Shown here: positions 34,582 to 46,448 of the stretch, piece after piece
Layout of the letters: every line of letters starts with the position of its first letter
How positions within the stretch are numbered: the first letter of the stretch is position 1
From: Chrysaora quinquecirrha
Taxonomy: Eukaryota > Cnidaria > Scyphozoa > Semaeostomeae > Pelagiidae
DNA: 64,000 nt
Reading direction: 5' to 3'
NCBI GenBank assembly: GCA_014526335.1
Contig: JACTAT010000059.1
Location: 1,226,271 to 1,290,270, forward strand
Translations under genes and position numbers: made by a program
Notes under the pieces: generated by a model
Databases searched by the model: none
Told to the model about the DNA's origin: nothing
Seen by the model: the letters and a program-made list of their open reading frames with translations, nothing else

Positions 34582-37500
34582 TATGATGATGTTGATGTTG
34601 ATGATGATGATGGGTTGCCCTAATAGCAGAAGCTCTCCATGCCTACCGTCGCTGAAGGCACCTCAGTCCTAATTCTGTCGCTTAGGCTTCGTTTCATATT
34701 AACAGAAAAAGAGGTTTAAACTGGCATGTTCGCGCCATGAGCAGTTTTATCCCAGCATTTATGTGGCGAAATCTCATCTCACCCATGAGATGTCCTTTTT
34801 CCAATCGGATGAGATAAGTTGATAACAACAGCATTAGTGATACGATTTTGCTATTCTTCATACTGCCTAATGATCTTTTTTTGTCTTGCCTCTCGCAGCC
34901 CAATGCTCATCATCGTTCTTCGTTTTCTAGGGTGAACGGGAATACTTTGAGAAACATTATAAGAAGGAAAGGAAGAAACAGTCACGATTGGCATTTGATT
35001 GGCAAAGAGCTGGAACATATAATATTGTAAGATGTTCAGTTATATATCTGGAACATATAACAACTTGTTTTGGTTTTGCTACATTGTTTGTCTGTGTATA
35101 CATTCTAAGACCCTGGCCAAAAGGTCAAACAGTGGTGGTCAAACATTTGAAATTTGTTTTGCCACGTCTTAATACATTGTTTGACAAGGTGAGCTTTCTT
35201 GTCAGAACTTTACAAACATTTTCTGCTTGCCATATTACGCAAAAGATGTTGGACGACTTGTTACGCAAAACTGTGTTTGGACGTGGCCAAACGGTCAACA
35301 TTTTGCTTTAGAAGCAAACTGTTTCACCAATAATGTTTGGTCGTTTGGCCAGGGCCTAAGACTCTTAGTTCGGGATTAATGTACACTGCAGACTGCCTGT
35401 TAGAAGGAATGACTATGCTTCATTCGCTAGCTGTTCTGAATTATTTTTATAGCTACTTAATATTTACGTCCATAACACTTCGTTACCATAAAAGAATAAG
35501 TTATCAATTAAGCGTCGTTAGAAAATGTTGAACATGAATAGTATAAAAATGAGGCATATGAACTCATTTATCTGTTGGGACTCGGACAAGATTTTCCATA
35601 AACTTTCTTTCTTTTTTCACTTAAAAACATTATTTATCATATCATTGTTGTTGCAATTTTAGCACGAGAGCCTTGATGCATTTCAAGCCTATTTTCATGT
35701 GATTGTTGGGTATGTATTTCATATAATAATGGTCTGACAACATTGCTTTGATAAGGAACTCGCGAAAGAATGCTTGTTTTTCGTAACTTAGCCATGTGTT
35801 GCCTGTTTTTATAGCGTTTTCAAATCATGATCGATCTTGTTTTGTTTCTTTAGATTCTTCCTTGTTGAAGATACGATTATGAATACAACTCAAGGCGTTG
35901 TTACGCGGTATGTCGTATTAACTCTGTTATTCCTTATCCTTTCATCTCAAAATTTCAGTCAGCAGATTTGCACTTAGCGATAGTTGACTTGGAGAGCCCC
36001 GCCCCTGGCTTGGACAGCCCTTGTACATCATGATTAGTTGAGATTGTCTCCCTGCGTTACAGAGAAAGATGGGCAACTTGAGCGATTACTACGACTAGGA
36101 TTCGTGGAGAGACTGTGACCAGGTAGCTTGGTTGATTGATTATTGGCTTGCGTAGAGGCCCATGGTTCGAATCCTGTCCTTGCCATTCATTTACATTTAC
36201 TTACGGTTTTTCATTTTTTGTGTTTCAGGGGTACTCTTGATGAGCTTTGGGAATTGGCTGTTCCAAAGATTCGTTCAGATCTGACGGCCCAGTGTGTATG
36301 TATTAATTTCTGATTCTTATTACTTATTTTCTATTTGCTTATGATGTATTGGCGTTTTGGGGATCACACTGTGTTAGTAGGTTAAGCATTATTAAACTGA
36401 TGGTGGTATTTTGTTTTGAATTGCTGGTATTTTTCACAGTAAAGCAATGAAATGTTTCAGATAAATTTCTGCAATGAAGTTAGGCCTTTGCCAAACAATC
36501 GCTGGTCAGACATTTGAAGGTTGCTTTACACACAATGTTAGACCGTTTTGCCACATCACAAACATTAGTTCACAAGTTAATCGCTCTGGCCAAACGATCA
36601 AACTTTGTTTGTAAAACATCTGAAATTTGCTTGTCAAGCAAATTGTTTGAGCGTTTGACCTAGTCGCAAAACATTGTTTGTCAAACATTTCTCCTTGTAT
36701 CGTATATAATGATTTTGATCTCAATTTAAACAGGCTAATTTAGAAGATCCTTCGATGATGCTCAAAGTTAAAGAACTTGTTGTCTGGTTCAGTCACACTC
36801 TTGCTGTAAGCTCTTGATTGAATAATTTTCAGTGGTTTCCTGTTAACTCATGATATCTGTATTGGACCAGGGCTAACGCATTATTTCTTACTTCTTTGTT
36901 AGGGGTATGGATTCAGTGTCACAGCTTTGTATGATCTTCTTGTTAAAATGAGGTGATTTTCTAGTTTTTCGGTTGCCTGTGTTGCTTTACTCCTCCTTAA
37001 TTTGTGAGACAGACTTCCCCTTCACTTACCCCAGGGCTGGTTTGCCTCGTTTGGGCAGACCGTTCGCATCAAAGCGTCTCTCTATCAGTAACAACAAATA
37101 ATGAATTAAAAGACTATAGGCTATCACGTCTCTGTCTCAAGATGAATGGTCTCTTCACAGCATCGACGGAAAACGGCAGTCATGCGCAAAAACCGTTTGT
37201 ATAACTCGTATAACTTGTAGTATAACTATAACTTGTAAGTACAACTTATGTTAACCTTTGAAAAGCAGAATCATTCCGTACCGCTTGCTATTTACTGTTT
37301 ACCGTCCCAACCGCGAGGAGGAAATCATCCTTTACTGTAGTATACTTCTACACTACAGCACTTTAACAAATGGAAAGTGTCATCAGTCATACAACTAGAA
37401 TTTCTTTCTTTTTTTCAGAGATCAGTATAATACAATGCTTGCAAAGAAATGGACAGATGCTTTTAAGTAAGTCTTTCTCTTCCTGCTATTCTAAATTGAT

Positions 37501-40500
37501 CATTTACCCCATTATTTTCCTTCGTTCTTGTCCGAAAGAGGAAATATGGACTCACTACACGAGTTAAGTTTTTGCTATTGAATTGGCTTGCTTGACGCTC
37601 AAACTACTGAAGCAAGCAGAACAAAAATTCAGTTTATTTCAGCGTGAGTGAAAGTAATGGACTTGTGTAGCACATCTAGAGGTACCATCTAGAGGTTCTA
37701 GAACTTTATGGTTAATGGTTCTGGAACTTAACGTACGTAGCAAAGCAATACAAGTACTAGGTACCTTGAAAGCCACATTAAGCCCAATCTTGAAGCTAAA
37801 ATTTGATATCTGCCGGCCCTTTCCCTAGGGCCGGATGTAGTATTGCTTTCAAGGGACTGTAAGCAAACTGTTGTTAAGTAAGGGGAGATCAAAACAGACC
37901 TCCTCAGTTAGCAACTTCGTCGAAATTCTATTTCGTTCGTTTTCTTTTTCAAGGGAACTTGGATCGAGTGATAATTATACATCTCTTGTTATTCAAAATG
38001 AAGAAGAGCTGCAAATTCTTGAAGAATTTCCTGATCATTTGTCTTCAACTAAGGTAAGCTTGCAATGCACCCCTATCATCTTTATTAGCATTCACTTATT
38101 GGGAGAGGGATGCTAAATCATAGTCAATGGCTAAATGCAACACCGTCAAGATGATGGGTTACTGTAATATCCTCTACAATGGGGACATTTACATTATTAC
38201 CGGAATGTCTTAGCCCTGTTCAAACACTCTCGACATAACTATCTTTTACTTTGAACTTTTTGTCCTTCTAATTTAATCCTCTTTTTTCAGAATGGATTTC
38301 CAAAGTGCTATCCTTTCTCTGCATATGTACCAAAAGCATTCAACGAGGTATAATTCATTTTGATATATTTTGGAATCGTAGCGGATTCTGTCGCTTAATC
38401 TTTATAATAGCAGTTTTATTTTACATGTTCATAACTGTAGAATTTCACAATATTATTTTCATTTTTTCATGTTTCGTCGGGGCTCCATCAGTTTGTTCTC
38501 TCCAGGCAAATATCATTAGTTTGCTCATTTCACACAGAATATGAATGCATTTGCATTTCAAATTGTATTTACTTCCCCGTGCATTTCACCTTGTATTCGC
38601 CATCTTGTTCGTTGTGCATGCATTCCATGTAGCTAGTTGCTGGCTTCTTCTTTTGTCTTTTCATACACTGTTCAGAAAGCAAGTTAATTTCGCACTGTAT
38701 TCGTTAGCTTTTGCATTGCATGCTGTACCCTCGCATCAGCATGTTCATTTCATGATGTATTCGTCAGGATGTTGATTTCATGTCACTTTTGTCAGCTTGT
38801 CGATTTCATACGTTTTTTTGCTGTTTTGTTTATTATACCGTATTCAAAAGCATGTTAATTTCACAATGTATTCATCAGATTCTGCTTTTGTGATTGATGC
38901 ATCTGCATCTGTATTTCATACCACACTCGTCAGCCGTTTAGGCCCTCTCTGCTAACCACTAAGTTCAGCGACAGACGACATACAAATGAAACAGAAAAGA
39001 AACAATACAGGAATTTCTAAAAGTAGTTCAAGGCTCTATAGTCAAGACCAGATTTTTTTATATGAATGTTGCCTTAAAATTCTGGCAATTTTTTGCTACC
39101 CTGCCCCAGCAGCAGCAAACTTTTAAGAAGAAGTTGGGCGAAATGTTGGGTATAATGTTGGTGAAGTTATAGGCCTGCTTGGTTCTTGGGAAGTTAATCC
39201 AGTATAGCAAAGTGGTTCTTTGACTGCCTTTGTGAAACAGAAGGGTATTTTACATATGCTAGTCCCTGGAAGCCTATTGTTACCTCGTTTCTTGCATTTT
39301 CAGGCCCCTACAGCATTTTGATTATAAATTATTGTACATATACTTCTCAGGTCAAAAGTACATTTTGGCATCAACGAAGTTTAATGAAAACTTAAATATA
39401 AGGTAAACTATTTCATTTATATAATGCTTTGTTATTTTCATAGTCTTTGCTGAGCTAGATATCTGTCTACACTTAGAACAGTTGTGTATTCGTGCCAACT
39501 CTGTTGAAGTGACATGTTCCATCCCTGAATTATTTTAGCGTAGGAGTTCTGTTCCTAAATACAAAAGTATTTTATGCAGCCCTGCACAATGTTGATTATG
39601 ATGATCTTCTTCCTTGAAGTAAACTCTTTTTTCCCTATTTAACTGGTGCAGCGTCCATCTCAAAGATATTTGAAACAAGTCATGCTCTTCTGCGGAGACA
39701 ACCTATGCTCCTCTTCTGAGACCGTTGTAAGAACCTCTATGGTGGATTCTTGGTACTTTACATGGTTTGATAATGCAAATTAGTTGCGTCGACACGAGGA
39801 TGACTGGATGGAACATGCCCTCAGCACCAGAGTTGCGTTTTAATCTTAACTGATCTGTTCAAATAGGCGTTTCTCTGGAAGGAACAATTGAAACCAATAT
39901 CTTCGCACTGATTTTTCCCTTCCATTCTTGTTAAAGGGTAATAGAGGGGTACTCCTTTTGACAATTGCTTGACTTATGTATTTTTACTATGTATTGTGCA
40001 AGATGTTTTTTCTGTCCTGTCGCTGAATTTCTTTCTTTCTTTAGCCGTACTGAAGTTGATCAAGCGATAAGAAAATCGACAAACTTCTTACTGACAAAGG
40101 TTTTGAGTGGTAAGTTGCGTATTTTCCTTCTAAACATTTTCAGGTATTAATTTCGATGTGCCTTTGAAAAATAAAGATCTAGTAGGATTACGCAAGCTTG
40201 ATGCTCGCTTTCTTGTACCTTCGCTTCTTCAAGTCGATTTTTGACTGCCCCTTGTCAAGAATCCTTTTGCAAGTTTTGGCTATTTCTCGAATACCGTAAA
40301 TCCTCGAATGGTCCCCCTCGAATAAGCCCTCCCATCGAATTAGCCCCCACCTTAGAGCGATAAATCCTTAATAAGCCCCCCTCGAATAAGCACCCACCTC
40401 AAATAAGCCCCCTCCAAAATAAGGAAAAATAATAAGCCTCCAGGGGGCTAATTCAAGGATTTACGCAATCTTCTGTCTAACTATTTTCTTAGTCCTACAA

Positions 40501-43500
40501 GCTTTTGAGGTTTAAACGATATACTGTAGCGTTTAACGAAAGTCGACTGTATAGAAGAGCATAATTTGTCTCAGAAGAGGAGCATAGTTTGTCTCTGAAG
40601 AAAAGCATATGACTTGTGTCAAGTAACTTTAAGATGGATGTTGTACTAGTAAAAAGGAAAAAGGAGTTTATTTCAAGGAAGAAGATCATCATAATCAACT
40701 TAGGACTTAGGAACAGAACTGTACCTAAGCCAAAATAATTCTGGGATGGAACATTTTATTTCATCTGAATCTTCCTGTGTACGTGCAGAATTATACTTGG
40801 GAACGACGTGCACATATATGTGTCTGTTGCATGGCAAGTTTAATGTACGCAATTTTTTCTTCCAGAATCGTTGAAGAATTTAATCATGCATCCAGCGCTT
40901 AACTTAGCTCAGGTAAGCTACAACCTTATACTTTAAAGATGTTTTCATTCAGTTACTTAGCTTTATTTAATTTCTTGCTCTTTTTATTTGTTATCTCCAT
41001 GCTCTGTTTTTTATTAAGCTTGTACAAATATCCGTTAACACAATGCACCTTGAACAAGCTTGTCCAGAACTTGAGAAATTCATTTCTAGTGTCACAGGGT
41101 AAGTTTGAAAGTATTGTATCAATTAAATAATTGATATGTATGCAACTAATGTATATAAAAATAACAATACCTTTCTTTGCGTTTTAAAGATCTTAACCTT
41201 AAGGCCTGGCTAAACTAGGAGACATGTCGCGCGACATTGATGTCTCCTCGGTGTCTCCCATTTTAGCCACCTAGGAAACTTTCGGAGACACGCCAAAGTT
41301 TCTGGAAGACAACAGACACATTTCTTATCTCCGCGACATGCAAATGACTCGGGAACATGTTGCTCGCTTATCACTTTCATTTTTGTCCACCCTGAGAGAC
41401 ACGCCGAATGCAGTGTCGGACATGTCTCGTAGTTTAGACATAGCTTAATTCTGTAAAGCTGCGTCTACTGATCGTTCTCGCCGTCTTGCTTTGTTAGATA
41501 AAGTTTCTTTGTTTCTCCCCTCCTATAGAGCAACTGAAGAAAGTGTAAACGTGACGAAATTATATGGAAGTTCAACTTTCAAGGTATTTAATTTCCTCTG
41601 CCTTTAAGGTTAGTTTATACTCAACTCTGCACATCTGTTAAAATCACAATTCATCTCGTTTTATTCGCATTAATATATTACAAGTATAACGTAAGCTAAA
41701 TCGCAGTCAGTTTTGGTACAGTTGGATAGCCTTTAATTTGAAATGATTGTATTTCTTAGGATGTCAGAGCTGAAGCAGAGCAGAGAATCTTTGACAAATT
41801 GAATTCAAAAATTGACGAATTCTTCAGCCTCTGTAAGTACACTGAATGCATCATACTATCAATGTGATTGCACCTCGAATTTCTTAGTTCAAAATAAGAG
41901 TGATTTAAATGACTGCAATGGCTTAGTGTGTACCAAGCTTTCGGCTTTATTCTTTCGTTCTTTCTAAAGTAAATCCTGTACATTACAGCTAACTACAACT
42001 GGATGCCAACTAACAAACGTACACATGGGAGTGAATATCTAGTCGATCTCATTGCTTATTTGCAAGGAGCTTTTATCACGTTTGATAGTCTTCCTGTAAG
42101 TATTGCTTGCGCATCATCTATGTCATATACTATCTTAGCGGCTGAGTGTCTTCTGTGCTGAAGAAGTGATACGACGAGGGTCCTTTGATAAATCAATTTA
42201 TATCCTTTGTGTCTGGTATCTCTTGAGCCTATTGCCATCAAGATATAAAAGAGCTATAGCTGATAGTTTATGTGTATGTAGGATTTGTAAGATTATGTCA
42301 GCTTGCTGTTTCGCTACCCTATTTTGTCCAACACACAAAGCAACAGGTCCAGTACTTTTTGGTTGTCTATCGTTGAGGCGTTTTGTGTGTTTTGCTTTGT
42401 ACACACTATAGCTGTCTGGGTCTCTCCATGGATCATGGGGGGCTAGTCAAGACTGTTATCTAACTTGCAAGCCAAAAAGACATCAGCAAGGGAACCCCTC
42501 CACTTGGCACAGAAATCCAATGGAAAATTGTAGGGCATAAAATTATGATTTCAGATCTGCGCGATATTAACTTAACAATACGAGATGCTTTGATTCACAG
42601 TTAGCAGTCCTTTTGCTTTTCATATACTTTTTTGCTTTCACTGACAGGGAGATGTAGCCAAAACAGCATGTATGTCCTCGTGCAAGCACCTTGCAATGAA
42701 ATTAAAAAGCTTATTAGTCGATGATGAGGTCTGTATTTTAACTTTTGTATGTTCTAACGTTTTATTGATTGCAATTTTCCTTCTTATTGGAGTACCGCAC
42801 ATAAGAACCTCTGTTTTTGAAGGCAGAAGGCAGCGTGTTAGGTACTTATGCTATACAACCATCTGGTGTGGGTTCTTAAAAAAGTATGGTCTAAAGCAAT
42901 TGCCAGAAAATCAAAGCATTGTTCAAAGTTTAGCAACTTCAGCAGGCCTTGCTTATTATTGTCCTGAATGCATTGTTTTTATAACCAATGAAAATTATTA
43001 ACCAATGCAAGGTGTATTAAAAACCCAATGAGCAGATTCAAACTTTTATTTAAGGACATTTTTGGGTAGCTATCAGGCTGGAATGTACATCTATTGATAT
43101 CATGCTTACATTTTCTTTACAAATGAAGGTTCTTATATGCGTATTTTTACTGTAATTATACCACAATCTTCATATTCGTAGGTGAGACAGATGAATCTAA
43201 ATGGGCTTAAAGCATATGACATCGATTTAAAGTGCTGCGAAGGTTTTTATCTTCAGTGTATTTCGTTTTTATTTTTTCTTTAATTTGACATAGTATTTAT
43301 CTAATTTATCTTTATCTAACTGTATATCTTTTAAACCATCAATGTTACAATGTTACTGTTGCTTGAGAACCTTCTGTAAACTTGTCTCTTCATCGTTAGA
43401 TTTTGTCTCATCAAAACCAGTGGAAGGCTTTGAAGATGGAATGCTTGAAATGACATTTATTGAGCTACGTCAGGTACGTGAGGCAATTTGTATGGAGATT

Positions 43501-44816
43501 TCCCCATCCTTTAAGAGATGGGAGCTTCAATGATGATTGTTTATTCTTCAACAAGTTTTTCCCCTTAGACGTTGTAGAAAGAGTGAATAATCAGCGATTC
43601 AAAACTGCAAAATTGCTTGCTAGACAGCAAAACGATAAGGCCTTGGTCAAACATGGTCAAACGATCAAACATTGTTCATCAAACATTTGAGATTTGCTTG
43701 TGAAACACAATGTTTGCCCGGTTGACCACGCCACAAAATGTTACCCGTCAAAAAATTTTTCCTTCGTACAAGCATGGAATGTTTTTAAGGTTTTTCAAAC
43801 CATTGCTGGAGTAATTCTGCTTCTCATGCAATGTTTTGGGACGAGGCCAAACGATCAAACATTGCTTGTAATGCAAGATCTCAAATGTTTGACCAACAAT
43901 GTCAATGTTGGATCCTTTTGCCAGGGCCTAATACCTTGTTGGCTGATGTGGTTCTGAGATTTGCTTTACAAGCAATGTTTAACCGTTTGAGCACGTCAAA
44001 AAACATTGCGAAACAAGCATAGAATCTGCTTAGCAATGTTTTGAAAAACTTGCTCAAAAACCTGCTTGTGTCCAGCAAAAATGTTTGACGAGGAATGTTT
44101 TTCAACGTGGCCAAACGGTCAAATATTTTGTTTGACAAGAAAATTTCAAATGTTTCAGCAACAGTGGTTACTCGTTAGGGCTTTCGAGCTTCTGCCTAGG
44201 GAGAGTACAATGCTTAGCCTTGGTAAGGCAGGATATTCTCTGATCCTCTGGTACAGGACGCAGGAGCTCGCCGTTCCTCATGCTTGTTTCAGTCCTTAAA
44301 AACGGGATGGTTCAAACATCCGGAATGCATGTTATTAAATTTTAGAAACTACTAAATGGCACATTATCATTCACAAATACAACTGACATTTCATGTTTGT
44401 AACACTTTTATTTATGTTTCTAGATTGTTGATTTGCTCCTGCAAGGTGATTGGACAACCTTCTGTGCAGAATATACAGAACACAGAGAAACAGGCAACAG
44501 AAAATTTGATCGTGTTACACCAGGACTAGCCGCAAAACTATACGAAAAGTGAGTTTATATTTATCAGATCAGATTAATTGTCATCCTCAATCCTTAATTA
44601 TCCAAGCACATGTTTTCACTCGACATCCCTCTCTGGATGCTTGCTTGTAGGTACAGAAAGTGAAGTCCTGGATTGAAACTTTGTTTTCCTTTTCCTGTCA
44701 GGTTGACGGATACGAAGAAAGGCCTTGCCGTGAAAAAGACAGACAGAGACAAGAAAAAAGTCAAAGATGCTATTTTGAAAAGACTAAGAGAACTTGAGGC
44801 TGAGGGACGCTTGTGA
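26031..44816 (+). CDS. EXOC6: Exocyst complex component 6 (SEC15) orthologue
   Basis: Complete, 31 exons: 26031-26128, 27201-27366, 28172-28219, 28805-28895, 29010-29055, 29482-29544, 29743-29824, 30235-30294, 33971-34036, 34225-34299, 34931-35026, 35663-35709, 35854-35907, 36229-36295, 36734-36805, 36903-36952, 37419-37466, 37954-38053, 38291-38347, 39351-39402, 40045-40109, 40866-40912, 41019-41098, 41529-41583, 41760-41832, 41989-42095, 42648-42728, 43182-43242, 43400-43473, 44424-44548 and 44702-44816. Splice phases agree throughout; the sum gives 773 residues if one A is restored at 39354-39357. Conserved blocks include HDREIERMCNYHYQGFV, CPADLVDFSPVYRCLHIF and KLYGSSTFKDVRAEAE. Human EXOC6 is about 800 residues. 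By family knowledge SEC15 is the exocyst subunit that binds Rab11/Sec4-type GTPases and tethers secretory vesicles to the plasma membrane. Confidence 0.95.
26316..26545 (-). mobile_element. tRNA-derived SINE
   Basis: Read on the minus strand, it opens with a tRNA-like head (A-box TGGCCAAGTGGTCAAGG, B-box GGTTTGAATCTC). A body with GGTCGGTAAATGAGTACCC follows, and it ends in an (ATT)n tail. This is the classic order of a tRNA-derived SINE. It lies in EXOC6 intron 1. Confidence 0.8.
27074..27180. repeat. Exact 25-bp direct repeat flanking a 57-bp spacer
   Basis: TTGCTCTATAACTTCATAGA and the next five bases occur at 27074-27098 and again at 27156-27180, about 20 nt before the acceptor of EXOC6 exon 2. 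It looks like a local duplication scar. Confidence 0.65.
27562..27970. mobile_element. hAT-like non-autonomous element
   Basis: Inverted ends: CAGGGTCGTTGCTA on the left and TAGCTACGACCCTG on the right. The 8 bp outside each end are CATAAGTA and CAAAAATA, matching at six of eight positions, compatible with a decayed 8-bp target duplication. There is no coding sequence inside. It lies in an EXOC6 intron. Confidence 0.6.
28324..28486. repeat. Minisatellite, 22-23-nt unit
   Basis: About seven copies of a GTATCCCTCCGCTGTACTGAT unit in an EXOC6 intron. The central units are nearly identical and the outer ones diverged. Confidence 0.85.
29096..29215. repeat. TGAT/TGAG-rich microsatellite
   Basis: Low-complexity run of GATTGATTGAGTGATTGG-type tetramers in an EXOC6 intron. 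Confidence 0.7.
29905..30420. repeat. Related 'GACTTATTCGAGGG' repeat fragments
   Basis: Two similar stretches (about 29935-30005 and 30129-30190) share GGGACTTATTTAAAAGTTCAG. A weaker relative lies at 30355-30420. They flank EXOC6 exon 30235-30294 and resemble, in inverse orientation, the AAGCCCCC element at 40294-40466. Confidence 0.5.
30967..31887 (-). CDS. Class A (rhodopsin-like) GPCR, orphan, single exon, nested
   Basis: A 306-residue uninterrupted frame with seven hydrophobic segments. Family marks are N27 in TM1, D55 in TM2 (LSVSD), D106-R107-Y108 at the end of TM3 and CYAP in TM6. Departures are: no Cys at the top of TM3 (position 82 region is Tyr), so the usual disulfide to loop 2 is absent; and TM7 reads NAIIF where NPxxY is usual. 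The N-terminus is short, with no visible signal peptide. The gene lies antisense in the 3.7-kb EXOC6 intron 30295-33970. It resembles the many intronless amine-like orphan receptors of cnidarians. The ligand cannot be named. Confidence 0.88.
   Translation of the reverse strand: MYIPDKDTLKPAISFYVILGVLIVLANAFLVHALRKLQKLNSVSHRFILILSVSDIITGVLFGSVIPIYTSIEDDKVSSLVYMYSSPVVYFFGRFSFFMIITIATDRYIHMRFLTKYTAIMTNARGVKVIIGVILITIFLNGILACGEVFGFAVQVTIFYGSVNAVFLTVLFIQYARAYKALRHNVKGLFQERGSASSVKVNIINVQRAPSRQFAKAVLLILGSAAICYAPAIVYLTIANAYPSLLSVPVYLGLQSLLVSNSLFNAIIFIALNNDIKRYMIQCVNYCYQRQSQNLPSSEARTEENL
34527..34612. repeat. GAT/GATTAT trinucleotide microsatellite
   Basis: Perfect and near-perfect (GAT)n and (GATTAT)n runs in an EXOC6 intron. 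Confidence 0.9.
35109..35356. mobile_element. Family 1 MITE, copy 5
   Basis: Inverted ends GACCCTGGCCAAA and TTTGGCCAGGGCC, with TAA on both sides (35106-35108 and 35357-35359). One of the clearest copies. It lies in an EXOC6 intron. Confidence 0.85.
36115..36175 (+). repeat. tRNA-like SINE fragment
   Basis: Degenerate A-box (TAGCTTGGTTGATTGA) and a clear B-box (GGTTCGAATCC) in an EXOC6 intron, just upstream of exon 36229. Probably a SINE head and not a working tRNA. Confidence 0.45.
36483..36700. mobile_element. Family 1 MITE, copy 6, rearranged
   Basis: It starts GGCCTTTGCCAAACAATC after TTA. A second left-end-like start (CTCTGGCCAAACGATCAAAC) appears at about 36583. It has two left halves and no right end, so it is a fused or truncated pair next to the exon at 36734. 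Confidence 0.6.
40294..40466. mobile_element. Short inverted-repeat element 'CGTAAATCCTYGAAT'
   Basis: Left end CCGTAAATCCTCGAAT, right end ATTCAAGGATTTACGC, inverted with few mismatches. The interior is built from repeats of CTCGAATAAGCCCCC. It is a non-coding MITE-like element. Fragments occur at 1552-1645 and 29905-30420. Confidence 0.65.
41203..41445. mobile_element. MITE family 2, copy 2
   Basis: Left end GGCCTGGCTAAACTAGGAGA after TAA (41200-41202). The right end is AGTTTAGACATAGCT followed by TAA (41446-41448). Internal ACATGTCGCG and TTTAGCCACC motifs match the copy at 22203. The TAA duplication suggests PIF/Harbinger. It lies in an EXOC6 intron. Confidence 0.75.
43639..43928. mobile_element. 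Family 1 MITE, copy 7
   Basis: Left end GGCCTTGGTCAAACATGG, right end TTTTGCCAGGGCC, TAA on both sides (43636-43638 and 43929-43931). Interior CAAACATTG motifs. It lies in the EXOC6 intron 43474-44423. Confidence 0.85.
43932..44180. mobile_element. Family 1 MITE, copy 8, degenerate
   Basis: Directly follows copy 7 and shares GATTTGCTTTACAAGCAATG, TTTGACGAGGAATG and CCAAACGGTCAAAT motifs. The ends are poor. It is a tandem neighbour or second insertion at the same TAA. Confidence 0.55.
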
Positions 44817-46448
44817 ACAGTCACGTAACACAATAATAAGGCTTGTCAATTTGCTTTCCTTGTATTCTGTAATCTAGTACATTTTTGAAAACGTTAGGCC
44901 GAAACAGAAACAGTAAGTATCGTAAGTATCACAGTGGTAAAGAGCTAGGGCTGGTTGTTTTAGGGGGACTATAGCCTCCCCCCTTGTTGTATGTTCAACT
45001 TAGCAGAAACCTAGATTTTTTAATTCGTTTTCCTGGAGTTATTTCCTTTCCTTCTCCAGAAACATATCTCACTCGAGGCTGCCTTCCTTTGTAGCTTCGC
45101 CGCATCGCGGTCCCACGAATTGACATTTTCTCAGGGGTTATTTCTCCAATGGTAAAATAGATAATAAGTACCCTGATGATATGTAAAAGCATATTCTTTG
45201 AAAAGAATCTAACACTCTTGTCAATCATTGGTACCGCTATACATTATGTTTGACTAAAAGGGACCATACTGATTGGCGCAGTTGCTAGTTTAGAGGCGCA
45301 GATCAGTGTTATGAAATTGGGCTTGGCCTTAATTAATATCCCTAGGTAACTCCAAAATGAGTGTCCATCTTTGCTTTCTTTTGATCCTTGCTTTCCAATA
45401 AGCGTTATTAAGGAAGATCACGTTCTGCTTTAAAACAAATACATTTGGATTACAGCTCTATAAATACATTTATTTCTATTTTGTATCAAAATATGCACAC
45501 AGTTATTTGGTTTTTTGGCTGAAAACCTTTCCAGTTCATGAATAGGCTCTCATAAGCCTCGTTTTGAAATTCGAAATTAAAGAATCATTTCATGACGTAA
45601 CTATGTATTTAGATATGAAAGCTTATAAAAATTTGGTTTTAGAGATTTAGATATTAAGCCTGTCTAATCCTTCACGATTCTAAAAGATTTTCTTTACGTA
45701 CGAACACTGTCTGAACCGACCACCTTGACTAAACGTAGACTTGCTCACGCTGAATTGAATTTGAGTGTTGTCGTTGTTCACTTTAGCCAGAAGATTGAGC
45801 ATCTAGCAATCTAATTCGTTAGTGAGAATAACGATTCCTATACACGATTTTTCCTTATAAGAACAACCTTTATAAGAAACACCAGACTGAAATTTGGGCC
45901 AGAATTCTCTAAAACTATTTGAGATAAACACAAAGAGAGTTCACCTGCGTGAAGCCCTTGCCTGAAAACGCATTTTAAACGTGTTTTTAAGAACGGTAGG
46001 GGGTGATAAATTCGTCAAAAATCACTTCAAAAGCAAGAAACAGGCAGGCTGAAATCGAAGCCAAGTATTCTTATAAGAAACAAAGCATGAATTGAGTCTG
46101 CACCCTGACATTCAAAGCTGGTTAGCTGGTTCTATGATCTGAGTGAAAAGGCATTGATAAAAGGCCACTACGATGTAAGACAAAATAACTGGAACACGGC
46201 CTGTTTTGAGAGAAATATGGTCCATTCCAACAATATTCTATTTTGATAATCACTACCTATGTTTTTGCAGTGAGTAAATGTTAGTTTTTAGTCAGTTATT
46301 TTAAGCTCAACTGCTTTCTGGCTCGTCCTCAAACCACCTTTAAATACCAAGAAACCCTTTGCAATATTTAAAGATTAACTTGAAGATATTTTTCATTTCT
46401 TTCGAAGCATATTCCTGAAAGCCGCTTGTTAATCGTCTCTGCAAAACA
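44817..46448. other. Intergenic region EXOC6 to vWA gene
   Basis: No gene that I can support. It contains scattered TTATAAGAA motifs (about 45850-46090) that recur at 61245-61830, and a TTTAAATA box at 46339-46346, about 100 nt before the vWA gene start codon. The minus-strand open frame at 44995-45228 has no recognisable features. Confidence 0.5.

Noticed and set aside
36506..36724. 72-codon minus-strand frame
   Set aside because: It lies wholly within a rearranged family 1 MITE; similar frames appear in other copies by chance.
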